From: Candidatus Alkanophagales archaeon
Lineage (GTDB): Archaea; Halobacteriota; Syntropharchaeia; Alkanophagales; B39-G2
Direction of reading: 5' to 3'
Assembly: GCA_003661185.1 (NCBI GenBank)
Contig: QMVQ01000003.1
Span: 1 to 20,088, forward strand
Length of the DNA stretch: 20,088 bases
Under the pieces are notes generated by a model. That model searched no databases and was not told the DNA's origin. It was given only the letters and a program-made list of their open reading frames with translations. A program made the position numbers and the translations under genes. Shown here piece by piece: positions 8,201 to 16,201 of this stretch. How positions within the stretch are numbered: position 1 is the stretch's first letter; each line of letters begins with the position of its first letter.

Positions 8201-9516
8201 TGATCGACTGTGTCCATCGGGGTCTGCCAAAACCTTCTGAGGGTTTTGCACGTGACTATGCTGAATGATGGGCAACCAGCCAAGCTAGCAACCTCTGACT
8301 CTAACGGGATGAGGGTACTAGGCATGAGCATCTGCCAGTAGGCATACTCACTCAGACCCTCCTCATGAATGTTTATGGTCAACCCGGTACTGGCCTTAAC
8401 CCTCTGAACAATCGTTGAGATATACTGTGATGCCCTCCTTAAGAGTCTTGCTGGAAATTGATAAAGGGAGTATAGATATCCATTTGCCAAGAGAGCTAAA
8501 TCAGTCGCTTCGCTGCTGATATCTAGGTTTATCCATAAAACTATCTTCCTCCCAAATTCCTCCCATTTTCCCCTAACCCAATCGTTTAGGAACCATCTCG
8601 CACCGGTTAAGCCGAGATTATGACCCGAGACAGCGAGGAATATTATGGAATATCTGGGAACTCTCAGGGAAAAGCGTCTGGCTAACTCTAATAGGAAAGC
8701 CACTCCACATGACTCTTGAGCTCCAGGCGAGATAGCCGGGATCACGGAATGGGAATCGTAGTAAGCGCTGATCACTATATATTTATCCTGATACTCCGAT
8801 CCCCTAAGAAAACCAATTATGTTATAGGCCGCCACACTCCTCCACGTCATGTTGGAGCTTATCTCGGCCGAGACATCCCGGTAACGAGCTATGATATCCA
8901 TTAGCCTACTCGCGGTCTCGTTCACTGCATAGAATCTAGGAAAGTGGAAGGGAACCCTTGAGAGGAACTTCAACTTAGCCTCCATCCTATTGGTTGTAGA
9001 TGGAGCCGTGAATATCACAGCTTTGGCCCCGAATTCCGCTGCCTTAAGCCATAACGAACCGGTATTGAAGCCCATGAGAACTATGCTCCCATTCAGGTCA
9101 ACCAGCCCGTCCATCTCTCCTTCCCAGTAAATGAGCCTCCCGGTAAGTGACCGGGTGGTGCACGTAGCCACAAGGTTCGGCCAGAGTGAGTATAGGTTCA
9201 GGGTTCCGAGGTTCTCTCCATCGGCTGTGAGCGTGATCCTCGCCCCATAATCGATGGGGACAACTATCTTAAAGGTATGAAGCTCTACATTCTCTTCACC
9301 CAGCACTCTCTTGAAGTACTCCACTATGTACCTTTGGGCCTCATAATATCCCTTGTAACCCGGGACTCTCGACTGGAGACTGGATAGGTACTTGATGTGT
9401 CTCTCTAAGGATTCCGAATTTACCTGTCCCTCTGCATATGATTGTTGTGTACCTTGTATAAGAAGGAGCTGAAGCACAAGTACTGCCAGAAGTAAGTTAC
9501 AGAATGAGGACCTCAC
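5197..9516 (-). CDS. Exported M28 peptidase-like ectodomain fused to FtsX/MacB-type permease
   Basis: This is a 1439-residue multidomain membrane protein. Residues 1-28 are a signal peptide. Residues 35-460 are an M28 aminopeptidase-type fold with a PA-like insertion at about 125-215, and about 475-700 look beta-rich. Membrane helices lie near 777-800, 806-825 and 833-855. From 885 an FtsX half begins with KELRRRRLRSS and a helix, followed by an extracytoplasmic MacB-like domain (930-1150). Helices follow at 1165-1190, with the FtsX signature YERVREIMIMNCVGASPLA at 1190-1208, then 1212-1240 and 1252-1272. A cytoplasmic tail of about 165 residues ends the protein. The M28 active site is degenerate: AYYD replaces AHYD (Y252), E268 stands where Asp is usual, H299-N300 replace Glu-Glu, Q431 replaces the last His, and only D254 and D332 are kept. 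A binding rather than proteolytic role is inferred. GTG start; its SD at 9523-9528 overlaps the stop of the preceding gene. No ABC ATPase is in the window. Confidence 0.88.
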   Translation of the reverse strand: MRSSFCNLLLAVLVLQLLLIQGTQQSYAEGQVNSESLERHIKYLSSLQSRVPGYKGYYEAQRYIVEYFKRVLGEENVELHTFKIVVPIDYGARITLTADGENLGTLNLYSLWPNLVATCTTRSLTGRLIYWEGEMDGLVDLNGSIVLMGFNTGSLWLKAAEFGAKAVIFTAPSTTNRMEAKLKFLSRVPFHFPRFYAVNETASRLMDIIARYRDVSAEISSNMTWRSVAAYNIIGFLRGSEYQDKYIVISAYYDSHSVIPAISPGAQESCGVAFLLELARRFSLRVPRYSIIFLAVSGHNLGLTGARWFLNDWVRGKWEEFGRKIVLWINLDISSEATDLALLANGYLYSLYQFPARLLRRASQYISTIVQRVKASTGLTINIHEEGLSEYAYWQMLMPSTLIPLESEVASLAGCPSFSIVTCKTLRRFWQTPMDTVDHINMENLETQFKFVAEFIYELADTPNLQPKYLEPWSFGGMWSDLTGRICLYDEWTGWYVPVKNAIVCVRNYETGVIPRYLPSSGLYILSITDEEGRIFIPGLAQSASSNPWEIRAYLIDEETGTVTYAPDFGRYAYSGSRLNVEGEMFDFGYFTIFPCGSIILFDVGDPRMLNEPIDHSLFIKVNDHRTHSPPDHWGYDYEFLAGGDSIAVIYVPSGVPIEVMVHASYELEYPLCLLVNSSEESPLGKGLTANPGEQIILTTTILRYVEDFYRIRSSRQEVLLRYGMKIPPPSGEQHYLEIFFDARRRKDYVKAYEAAITLWSMEREFYVNIVRMKNDVINVTVFFSALLIPLSIIIERAFLTLTGIRRILSITVIFMICASLFNLLHPGFVLATDPLMLLLGLFTLILVTPLFSSILSNAMGTAKREHEDIEAGLLEELSKISFLFSLAAKELRRRRLRSSLLIISLILLTTSLILFSSFSISTTPRPIYVSGHGNYEGVLVKYINWGDLEVGISETLLSTLRSRFKGYILAPRAWLYTETDPSSLAFTLRYGRNEIQIRGVCGLTANDLKLFPELNSSIHGRWFEDYEADVCVITTQTASLLGISYNDLPVTITLEGKPIQVVGIIDAEVIKGIRDLDLSNHFLPLKIVPGRLTTHLEPQEVIWLPYRTVIKLGGKTVSVAIKCENSTHVKRVSLELYSLYDLEVYRCIGRETILLSRTAVLGVRNWQFFLIPFLLVSLSVINTLLTSIYERVREIMIMNCVGASPLAITLTFMAESLVYGLIGASMGYLVGVGITRVASQYLPAVNYSSTPSIMVLILTILSAIVPSIYPLWKSSKLITPSLERKWRVPTKATETEWTIPLPFVTPKEDIEGELSFLYEYFHSHRIERAPLFNVSNISYKSKLEAGKTVHEIVAEVFLAPYECGVKQRVHLRAVEEVEGKFKFELQLKRLTGDRATWEILSRPFIDDLRKRFILWSTLKVEDRLKYKRRGLDETHEPT

Positions 9517-9526
9517 CTTTAATCCC

Positions 9527-11596
9527 TCACAGAGCGTGCATGATCGACCAATAAAGGGCGCATATGAACACGATTAAGCTGAAGCCTAGAATCAGACCTG
9601 TAGCTAGAGGAGCACTCTTCTTCTCGTGTACCTCCACACCCCCTAAACGGAATGTCAGCAACTTCCAAATAAGAGCTATGATCCACGGCAGGAAGGTTAA
9701 CGGGCCGAACGCAATTGCTGAGATTATCCCAGCTGGATGTAACATTCTCAATCGAACTACCCTAATACGGAGTATGTAGATCGCCACGACTAGAATGAAG
9801 CCAACCACCTCAAATAGGTGGACCGTCTCTCTAGGAGGACCCGGAGTCCAGCTACATCGACCAGGCCTTTCACCGAGCCACCCAGAGTAGGCGCCGACCC
9901 AGGCTCCAGCCTCAGCCAGAACTCCGGACATCGAATACTTATTCAACACACCGTAATGGTAACATAAGATTAGGTGCAGAGGCGGAGTCAGTATGATCGG
10001 TATGAGAACCGATATGAGGACAGCCAAGATGATAGACCTATCTTTAACCCCGAACCTCTTGCCTATCTTTACCGCCTCGAGTAGTCTAGGGGCGGTGCAA
10101 GCCGTCGGGCTTAAGTAGAGTGGCCCGGCACCCCAGAGTATCACACCTGCACTATTTAACGCCCTTGGATTATTCCTTATGAACTGTGATATTGGGGACA
10201 TGTCGTCTAGGAGGGCCCATCTGAAGTAAACATCCTCCATGAATGCTTGGTTAAAGTTCGTGAAGAGGCCGAAGCTCCCAACCTCCCCTCTGACCCTCGA
10301 GGAGCCCAAGACGTATACGACTGCCATTAGGATCTGGAAGAGGATTGACCACCAGATGGGCCAAGAATCTATACCTATACCGATTGAGACGAGAAGAGAA
10401 TGAAGGAGAAATGAGAGAAGCGCTATTACCGTGAGGGATTTATACAGAGTAAGGCCCTTCTCGCTCCATCTTTCCCTGAGATTCTTCCATATTATCCCCC
10501 TCATCTTGAAGAGTGGATAGAGTACGTACCCAATGAGCGCCCCGAAGAATATACTCCTATAACCATAAGAGTACTGCCCCCAGTTCAGCCATCCGGCTGC
10601 TCCCACAGTGCCATAGTTTAGAGCTGTAAAGGCACTCCAGATCCATGTTTGGCCTGGGAGGAAAGGCCCATAAATGCCTAAGGCTGTAAGAACCGCCGGG
10701 AGGATCATGTAGAGGATGATAAAAAAGAGAACTCCAGAGAATAGGACTTCCAGTGGGATATAATAGGCCGCGCCTATCACAAATGGGTCGAGCATCAGGA
10801 CAAAAGGCGTCCACGGGATAAACGCATACGGAGTGAGGTCAAAGTGAAGAGGTGAAATATCAAAGGATGGTATAAGGAAGTGTAGCCAATAATTTGGTGT
10901 CGTTAGGACTCCAATCAGAACCCCGATCCACAACCATCTGTTCCTTAAGAGGTAAGAGCGACTACTCTCGGTTGGTGATAAGTTTATTATCTCGATGGCT
11001 CCAGTCGACATCGGAAAGGGGAGAGATTCGACATCGATATAGGTATGCATCAGGATAATTATAGAGAACGAAATTGAGAAGAGGGCCTGCGAGACGAAGA
11101 ATAGAATCCAGAAGGCCATAGGCGTCAGCCACGACGCCCAAGGAACCGAAGTACCACCATACCAGAATCCGAGGTATACTATGGGGTTCGTTGGAGCCAA
11201 TAGTGGATTTCCGTCCTTCATCAGCCATCTAGCGAGCGTTGGGTCGCTGACGTATCCACCAGCGAACCAGTTCAAGGCTGGGTAGATTCCACTCCAGTAG
11301 GTCGGTATTAAGCATGAGTTCAAGGCCATTACATAGAGGATCGCCAACTCCTTCTTCTCCTTAATCAACTTCGGGGCGAGAACCGAGAAGAGAGTCGGAA
11401 TAAAGGCCCAGAAGTAAAGTACAGCCACATCAGGTCCGTAAAGAGCGAATATCCACTTAATGACCCCCGTTCGCTCAGCCCCTGTAGATTCAAAGAGTCC
11501 ACCGACTATGGTTCCGCCAGTAAATCCAGTTAGGAAAACAGTGATGAAAGTAATAAAGATCACATAGGTTGCTCCGAGGATTAAGGCGCGCCTCAC
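9527..11596 (-). CDS. OPT-like polytopic membrane transporter (first gene of operon)
   Basis: This 689-residue protein has many membrane helices and resembles the product of 3354-5228. It has VSQALFSISF followed by VESLPFPMSTGA, the LPFP loop seen in OPT-superfamily proteins, and a GTVGAAGWLNWGQYSYGYRS stretch followed by a basic loop. Such proteins are often labelled DUF6785/OPT-like. The substrate is unknown; peptides or metal complexes are the family precedent. The start is GTG at 11596. No SD is present, but a TATA box is centred 26 bp upstream, so the mRNA is probably leaderless. The stop is 10 nt before the M28/FtsX gene, whose SD overlaps it, so the genes are co-transcribed. The two permeases differ in length and sequence and may form a pair rather than redundant copies. 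Confidence 0.78.
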   Translation of the reverse strand: MRRALILGATYVIFITFITVFLTGFTGGTIVGGLFESTGAERTGVIKWIFALYGPDVAVLYFWAFIPTLFSVLAPKLIKEKKELAILYVMALNSCLIPTYWSGIYPALNWFAGGYVSDPTLARWLMKDGNPLLAPTNPIVYLGFWYGGTSVPWASWLTPMAFWILFFVSQALFSISFSIIILMHTYIDVESLPFPMSTGAIEIINLSPTESSRSYLLRNRWLWIGVLIGVLTTPNYWLHFLIPSFDISPLHFDLTPYAFIPWTPFVLMLDPFVIGAAYYIPLEVLFSGVLFFIILYMILPAVLTALGIYGPFLPGQTWIWSAFTALNYGTVGAAGWLNWGQYSYGYRSIFFGALIGYVLYPLFKMRGIIWKNLRERWSEKGLTLYKSLTVIALLSFLLHSLLVSIGIGIDSWPIWWSILFQILMAVVYVLGSSRVRGEVGSFGLFTNFNQAFMEDVYFRWALLDDMSPISQFIRNNPRALNSAGVILWGAGPLYLSPTACTAPRLLEAVKIGKRFGVKDRSIILAVLISVLIPIILTPPLHLILCYHYGVLNKYSMSGVLAEAGAWVGAYSGWLGERPGRCSWTPGPPRETVHLFEVVGFILVVAIYILRIRVVRLRMLHPAGIISAIAFGPLTFLPWIIALIWKLLTFRLGGVEVHEKKSAPLATGLILGFSLIVFICALYWSIMHAL

Positions 11597-11618
11597 GGAA
11601 GATGATATGTTTAGCTTA

Positions 11619-11626
11619 TATTTAAA
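11619..11626 (-). promoter_or_regulatory. TATA box for the transporter operon (leaderless start)
   Basis: On the minus strand the box reads TTTAAATA within an A/T-rich run. Its centre is 26 bp from the first base of the GTG at 11596, the distance at which archaeal transcription would begin on the start codon. The absence of an SD before this GTG agrees. The box is only about 15 bp from the end of the decayed insertion sequence, so any upstream element may derive from that element. Confidence 0.55.
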
Positions 11627-11640
11627 TTTTGCTAACTAAT

Positions 11641-12615
11641 TAGGTTTTGTGGCTGTTTCTTCTTTCTTGAGTCTGGGTTCTGTATCTTTCCCGTTCTCTT
11701 TCCTGTTCTATTGATTGTTTAGGTTTATGAGCATGTTGTAGATGAACGCCTTCCTCATGAGTTCTTTTGTGATGTTCTTCATGGTCTTTGCTATGCAGAA
11801 CTCCCTGAACGCCCTCTTGAAAGTTGAGTATGCTATCTTGACGCTCCATCTCCTACCGTATCGCTTGAGCCTAACCAATCTTTCATGGCCTAGAAGCCTA
11901 TACGACCTTACAGCCTTTCCCTAACCTCTGAAGGTGTGTCTATGTGGCTATTCTTACGCAGCTTTATAATAGTCTCAACAACCTTAGACTCAGAGAACTC
12001 GTAGACCCCTCCTGTCGTATGCCCGTCTCCATAGGCCTTAACAACCCTTCTGTGGCTCTCAGTCTCCTCTAGGAGCCTTGGGAAGACCTTTGAGTCGTGG
12101 ACATAATCGGTTGTGACTTCCATCGCCACAACCTCCCTAGTCTCGACGTTCACAGCAAAGTGAACCTTGACCTAGCGTTTTTCCCTCCCATGGTTCTTCT
12201 CAACCCATCCACCAGCCCTATGAACCCTAACTCCAGTCAAGTCCACAGCTATAACTAATGACTCATTAATCCTCTGGAGACACTTATAAGGCGATAGATC
12301 CAACCTCAGTATGCGTCTCCTAAGCCCAGAATAGTCTGCTGAAGGAAGCCTAGGAACAAGCCTATGGAGCCCCCTAGTGAAGCCCTCAAGTTGCCTATAA
12401 GGCATAAAGAATAGGTAACGAACAACAGCCAAGAACTCCACATAACGATCCGTAAGCTTGTAGGGATAGCTCACCTTACCCCTATTCATAGTCTCTAAGT
12501 CCTCATCATAACCATCTAAGAAATCCAGGCTCAGTAGGAGCTCACCACGCCTAATCAAACGCTCATCAACAACCTTCCAATCCATAAAAGAAGAAAAGCA
12601 CAGCCATAAAACTTA
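11641..12615 (-). mobile_element. Decayed IS4/IS5-superfamily insertion sequence, about 975 bp
   Basis: Imperfect terminal inverted repeats define the ends: TAGGTTTTGTGGCTGT at 11641-11656, and ACAGCCATAAAACTTA at 12600-12615, whose reverse complement matches the left end at 14 of 16 positions. Inside lies one broken DDE transposase gene on the minus strand. I see no clear target-site duplication, so the insertion is probably old or has lost its edges. The element separates two divergent promoters, for the transporter operon and for the binding-module protein. It cannot move by itself but could be mobilised by a related active copy if the ends still work. Confidence 0.8.
11708..12585 (-). pseudogene. 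Broken IS4/IS5-type DDE transposase
   Basis: The ancestral protein was about 290 residues. The N-terminal part starts at ATG 12583-12585 (MDWKVVDERLIRRG). The first catalytic Asp lies in VIAVDLTGVRV and the frame meets an in-frame TAG at 12172-12174, probably from TGG (GREKR-stop-VKVHFAVNVETREVV). The same frame then continues with the second Asp in KAYGDG to a stop at 11908. A frameshift near 11910-11920 leads into RSYRLLGHERL and the C-terminal RYGRRWSVKIAYSTFKRAF, ending in TAG at 11708. That last segment fits the Y-(2)-R-(3)-E-(6)-K signature exactly, except that the catalytic Glu is Lys (AAG). Nonsense codon, frameshift and lost active-site residue together mean no active transposase is made. 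Confidence 0.85.
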
Positions 12616-12619
12616 TATT
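12612..12619 (+). promoter_or_regulatory. Candidate TATA box straddling the insertion-sequence end
   Basis: CTTATATT begins in the last bases of the right terminal repeat and continues into flanking DNA. Transcription would start about 26 bp on, near 12641, leaving a leader of about 18 nt with GGTGGG in front of the ATG at 12659. If correct, the insertion supplied part of the promoter of the binding-module gene. This is a spacing argument only. Confidence 0.3.
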
Positions 12620-12658
12620 GATCCACTTCTTTTCTAGAAACTAGATCTGGTGGGCCTC

Positions 12659-14035
12659 ATGTTGAGAAAAGCAGTAGTTGTTATAGCTCTCATTCTAATC
12701 CTATGCTCGCTATTAGCAACAACGATTGAGGTTGAGGGAGAGAACTCTAATAATAGAATAACGGTAGATGGGGATCCAGCTGACTGGCCTGGATCTCCCC
12801 CCAGTGAGGTGAACACTGGTTGCTGGAGTGAGGGGGTCTTCATATGGAGAGATGAGGAGAACGATGATACGGGTGCGGCTGGCCTTAAGGGGGGTTACGT
12901 CTATCCAGATCTACCAGATTACTATAGTTACCCTGGGCTTAGTGGGGTTGGTGGGGAAGCCGATATCCGGGAGTTCCGTTTGACCTACGATGATGAGAAC
13001 CTCTATTTCATGTTCATCCTTGGCAGTATAAAGAGGAAGGAGTCTCTAGCGCTGATCGTGGCAGTTGATACGGATGGTAAGGTTGGCTCCGGAACCGATT
13101 GGCTTCCATTCTACATCGATATGACCCTACCCCCGGAGCACCGCTTTGAGTTTGCTGTGGGATACGTGGGCGGCCAGCTCACTATAGTCAAGCCGTACTT
13201 GGATTACTTCCGAGGAGAGGAATTAAACGCTAAGGTGGCAGTAGATACCTCAAAGAGATGCATCGAGATATCTATACCTTTAAGGATCACTGGAAAACCC
13301 TATGGGACATGGCACCTTTTCGTCGCAGCTGGATGTGGATATCCCGTAGACGATGAGAGTGGCTTCGGCGGACCTGGATCAAATCCTGACGGATTCTACG
13401 ATTTCTGTGAGATCCTAGAGACAACGGATGAGCAACTAGGCATCTGGACTGACCATCCGGGAGGAGGTTTAAAGAACGGAGAGCCCCAACCGTGGTCTGG
13501 TTGGGAGGACCCGGATATCTTCGATCTCTGCTTCAACGGTACTAGGAAGGAACAAGAGGAGTTTCTCAGTGGATGCTCCGTAGATCCCTCAACTTGGGTT
13601 AAAATCTCATCCGATGCCATTCTAAGTCTGGTTTTCCCGAGTCCGGCATTGCGCATAAGGTTCCTATATATGAACACCAATCATACGATTGAGGGAGGGA
13701 TTATTTCGATCTACGTCACGGTTGAGTATCCGAATGGATCCTTATGCCCGGTGGCGAAAGTCAGCGGGACCATAAGAAATGCTATAGTTAAATTCATAAA
13801 CCTGATGAATGGCACCTATGTCTGCCGTATTGACACCTCTGGGCTTGCAGGATACTTCTCATCGAGGGAATACTCAATGATTATTATGGTTGAGGGGGAG
13901 GGCTACGAGCCCGCCCTGACTTACGTTACCTTCAGGGTCGATCCATCACCCTCCTCCATAGTGGCTCCATCCATCCTTGTTCTAATACTAGTAATCGCCG
14001 TCACCTGGACTCTGAAGATTCTGATCTCGAAGTGA
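12659..14035 (+). CDS. Exported, membrane-anchored protein with glucodextranase-type binding module
   Basis: The 458-residue protein has a signal peptide (about 1-27) and a beta-rich module at about 30-300. The module opens with ITVDGDPADW, then FIWRDEENDDTG, EADIREFRLTYDDENLYFMF, and closes with DPDIFDLCFNG. This pattern matches the C-terminal binding module of glucodextranases and archaeal pullulanase-type proteins. A second beta-rich domain (about 310-425) is followed by a membrane anchor near the C-terminus ending KILISK. The likely role is binding alpha-glucans at the cell surface. It is a paralogue of the protein at 16202-17302 but lacks its heptad stalk and has more Cys. ATG at 12659 is preferred because GGTGGG precedes it; a GTG at 12650 would add three residues. 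It overlaps the amylase gene tail-to-tail by 35 bp. The substrate is inferred from family and neighbour. Confidence 0.8.
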   Translation: MLRKAVVVIALILILCSLLATTIEVEGENSNNRITVDGDPADWPGSPPSEVNTGCWSEGVFIWRDEENDDTGAAGLKGGYVYPDLPDYYSYPGLSGVGGEADIREFRLTYDDENLYFMFILGSIKRKESLALIVAVDTDGKVGSGTDWLPFYIDMTLPPEHRFEFAVGYVGGQLTIVKPYLDYFRGEELNAKVAVDTSKRCIEISIPLRITGKPYGTWHLFVAAGCGYPVDDESGFGGPGSNPDGFYDFCEILETTDEQLGIWTDHPGGGLKNGEPQPWSGWEDPDIFDLCFNGTRKEQEEFLSGCSVDPSTWVKISSDAILSLVFPSPALRIRFLYMNTNHTIEGGIISIYVTVEYPNGSLCPVAKVSGTIRNAIVKFINLMNGTYVCRIDTSGLAGYFSSREYSMIIMVEGEGYEPALTYVTFRVDPSPSSIVAPSILVLILVIAVTWTLKILISK

Positions 14036-16166
14036 AGATCAAGATTCTCCCCTCATAGGGTTCTAAGAAGATCCTCAACTTCCCATCCCTAGTGCTGAGC
14101 ATTGACCCTCTTAGAGCATCGTGATAACAACCGGGATCCACCTCGGTCTCCAGCTTACACCTCCGAGAACTATTGTTCAGGATGACTATAACTTTGCCCT
14201 CTCTGCTCTCCCTCTTATACACGAGTATGTTTCTCTTCTCGTCTATAAACATAGTCTTGTATAAGCCATTTATCAAGGCTTTCTCTCTCTTGCGGAGGGA
14301 TATCAACTTCTTATAGAAATCCCGAAGATCCGCATCCCATGACTCCTCATCCCAGACCATCGTGACCCTACACCCGTGGAGCCCTCTACCTTTAAGTCCT
14401 ACCTCATCTCCGTAAAGGATCGCAGGGATCCCGATATAGGTGAAGAGGAAGATCAAGGCCAGCTTAACCTTACGTTTATCCCCTTTACAAGATGTCAAGA
14501 ACCTGTCGATATCATGGTTATCTAAGAAGTTGAACATAAGGAAACAGTATGGTGGTGGCTGAAGGAACCTCAACCTAGCTAGTCCCTTCTCAAATTCTTT
14601 CACCCCTATTGATCCATCCGCAAAGAACGATTTGACCAAGTTATAGAGGTCATAGTTCGTCATTCCGTCGAAGCATCCTTCCTCAAACCATGAGGGCGAG
14701 TAGGAGATTACCTCCCCAAATATGTAGAGATCGGGTTTAATAATCTTCATCCTCTCTCTGAAGAACCTCCAGAATTTATACGGCACGCCGTGGGCAACAT
14801 CTAGCCTCCAACCGTCTATGTCAAACCTTCTGACCCAGTGCTCAGCAACCTCTAGCACAAAATCCCAGACCTCTTTATTACTATAATTAAATCTGGGAGC
14901 CTCGTAATTCCTGCAGAAACATTCATATGGAGGTGGAAACCTCATCCTCACCTTCCACATCAACTCGTAGGGAAGAAGTCTAGTTAGGTAGTTAATGATC
15001 TTGTATCTGAGGGAGAAGGCCGGAAACCTATAGATTATGAACCATCCAGCATACCTTGAACGCGGCCCATTCTTTATTACATCTTGGAAATATTTGAAGA
15101 AGAAGCCGCTGTGGTGGAATACCCCATCTACAACAACTTTTATGCCATTTTTATGGGCCTCCCTAATTAGGGCTTCCAAAGCTTCAGCCCCGCCGAAGTG
15201 TTGATCGACCTTGAAGTAGTCCCTGACATCATACTTATGGAAAGAGGGCGCATCAAAGAGAGGCGTCAAATAAATTGCATTAACGCCGAGATCCTTAAGG
15301 TAGGGCAACTTAACCATAATCCCCTTCAAGTCTCCACCATAAACTGATGAATGCTTAGGGAGTTCACCCCATCTCCTGACCTCAGGAGGATCATTAGAGG
15401 GATCTCCATTAAAGAATCTATCAGGCATTATCTGGTAGAATACAGAGAACCTTGCCCATTCCGGAATAGAGAAGTTGCGGTATAGTCTCTGCGGGTCGGC
15501 TTCGAAGGGATTGCCACATTCATCCTCTGCTATACGGTCTCTCATATAGTAGAGTCTACGAGACCCATCGACCACTTCGAAGTAGTATCGAATAGATGTC
15601 CATGCATTGACCGTACATTCATAAAAATCGAAGAGATCATCGGAATAGAGAAGACTCATCTTCTCCTTCCCGGTTTTATCATCCGAATTATGGTGAAGTA
15701 TAATGTTCTCTACATCATCTCTTGAGGTTCTGAACCTTATGGTTAGGGCATGCTCCGTTGGAGCTGAGAGATATAGAACTGATTGATCGTGGTATAGGGC
15801 CTTCTCGCATATATTCCCATCCCCTTTACAACCACTATACCTCAAGACCTCACCATCTACGAGGGTTATACATGAAACCTTCTGGCCGAGTACTTCCTTA
15901 ACATGAGGGTTTTCATCGTCAAGAACCCTCTTATAATTGTTTATCAAAAAGCAGTATTGGTGAATTCCCTCTCGAAGGCATACTCTGACGATCCACCTTT
16001 CTCCATCCTTTCTCATCGGAGTATTAGTGGACCAAGAATTGAATGAGCCGATCAAGTAAACTGTGTGAATATCTCGCCCTTTCCCTTTAGGCCTATAACT
16101 GAACTCCACAAGATACTTCTTAGCGTAATCCCTGACTGGAATTAACCCAAGAACCTTGTATCCCAT
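14001..16166 (-). CDS. Maltogenic amylase / cyclomaltodextrinase-like GH13 enzyme
   Basis: This 721-residue enzyme has no signal peptide and so is cytoplasmic. It should hydrolyse alpha-1,4 links of maltodextrins and cyclodextrins. A CBM48-like domain (about 18-95, VYLIGSFNSW) and a CBM34-like domain (about 125-235) precede the GH13 barrel, which starts at VFYQIMPDRFFNGDPSNDPP (242-261). Conserved regions are DGVFHH (347-352), GWRLDVAHG with nucleophile D456, IFGEV with acid E485, and FLDNHD with D552; all three catalytic residues are present. A basic insert at about 378-420 follows region I. Two N-terminal modules before a neopullulanase-type barrel are known from archaeal maltogenic amylases such as those of Staphylothermus and Thermofilum. 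ATG at 16166 has GAGGAG upstream. It lies 35 nt after the stalked binding protein on the same strand, so the two are probably co-transcribed. Confidence 0.92.
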   Translation of the reverse strand: MGYKVLGLIPVRDYAKKYLVEFSYRPKGKGRDIHTVYLIGSFNSWSTNTPMRKDGERWIVRVCLREGIHQYCFLINNYKRVLDDENPHVKEVLGQKVSCITLVDGEVLRYSGCKGDGNICEKALYHDQSVLYLSAPTEHALTIRFRTSRDDVENIILHHNSDDKTGKEKMSLLYSDDLFDFYECTVNAWTSIRYYFEVVDGSRRLYYMRDRIAEDECGNPFEADPQRLYRNFSIPEWARFSVFYQIMPDRFFNGDPSNDPPEVRRWGELPKHSSVYGGDLKGIMVKLPYLKDLGVNAIYLTPLFDAPSFHKYDVRDYFKVDQHFGGAEALEALIREAHKNGIKVVVDGVFHHSGFFFKYFQDVIKNGPRSRYAGWFIIYRFPAFSLRYKIINYLTRLLPYELMWKVRMRFPPPYECFCRNYEAPRFNYSNKEVWDFVLEVAEHWVRRFDIDGWRLDVAHGVPYKFWRFFRERMKIIKPDLYIFGEVISYSPSWFEEGCFDGMTNYDLYNLVKSFFADGSIGVKEFEKGLARLRFLQPPPYCFLMFNFLDNHDIDRFLTSCKGDKRKVKLALIFLFTYIGIPAILYGDEVGLKGRGLHGCRVTMVWDEESWDADLRDFYKKLISLRKREKALINGLYKTMFIDEKRNILVYKRESREGKVIVILNNSSRRCKLETEVDPGCYHDALRGSMLSTRDGKLRIFLEPYEGRILIFTSRSESSESR

Positions 16167-16201
16167 AGACTCTCCTCAAAAAAGGAAAAAAGGAAGCGTA
16201 T

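Noticed and set aside
11640..11849. A 69-codon minus-strand ORF rich in His/Glu/Arg at the left end of the insertion sequence
   Set aside because: It is an out-of-frame reading of the transposase C-terminus, whose true frame carries the YxxR...K signature.
12172..12174. In-frame TAG in the transposase read as pyrrolysine, given methyltransferase-like genes in the window
   Set aside because: The same gene also has a frameshift and a lost catalytic Glu, and homologous transposases would be expected to have Trp or a similar residue here. No Pyl machinery or methylamine methyltransferase is in the window. Simple decay explains it better.
11630..12625. Target-site duplication flanking the insertion sequence
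   Set aside because: Flanking bases (CTAACTAAT on the left, TATTGATC on the right) show no convincing direct repeat.
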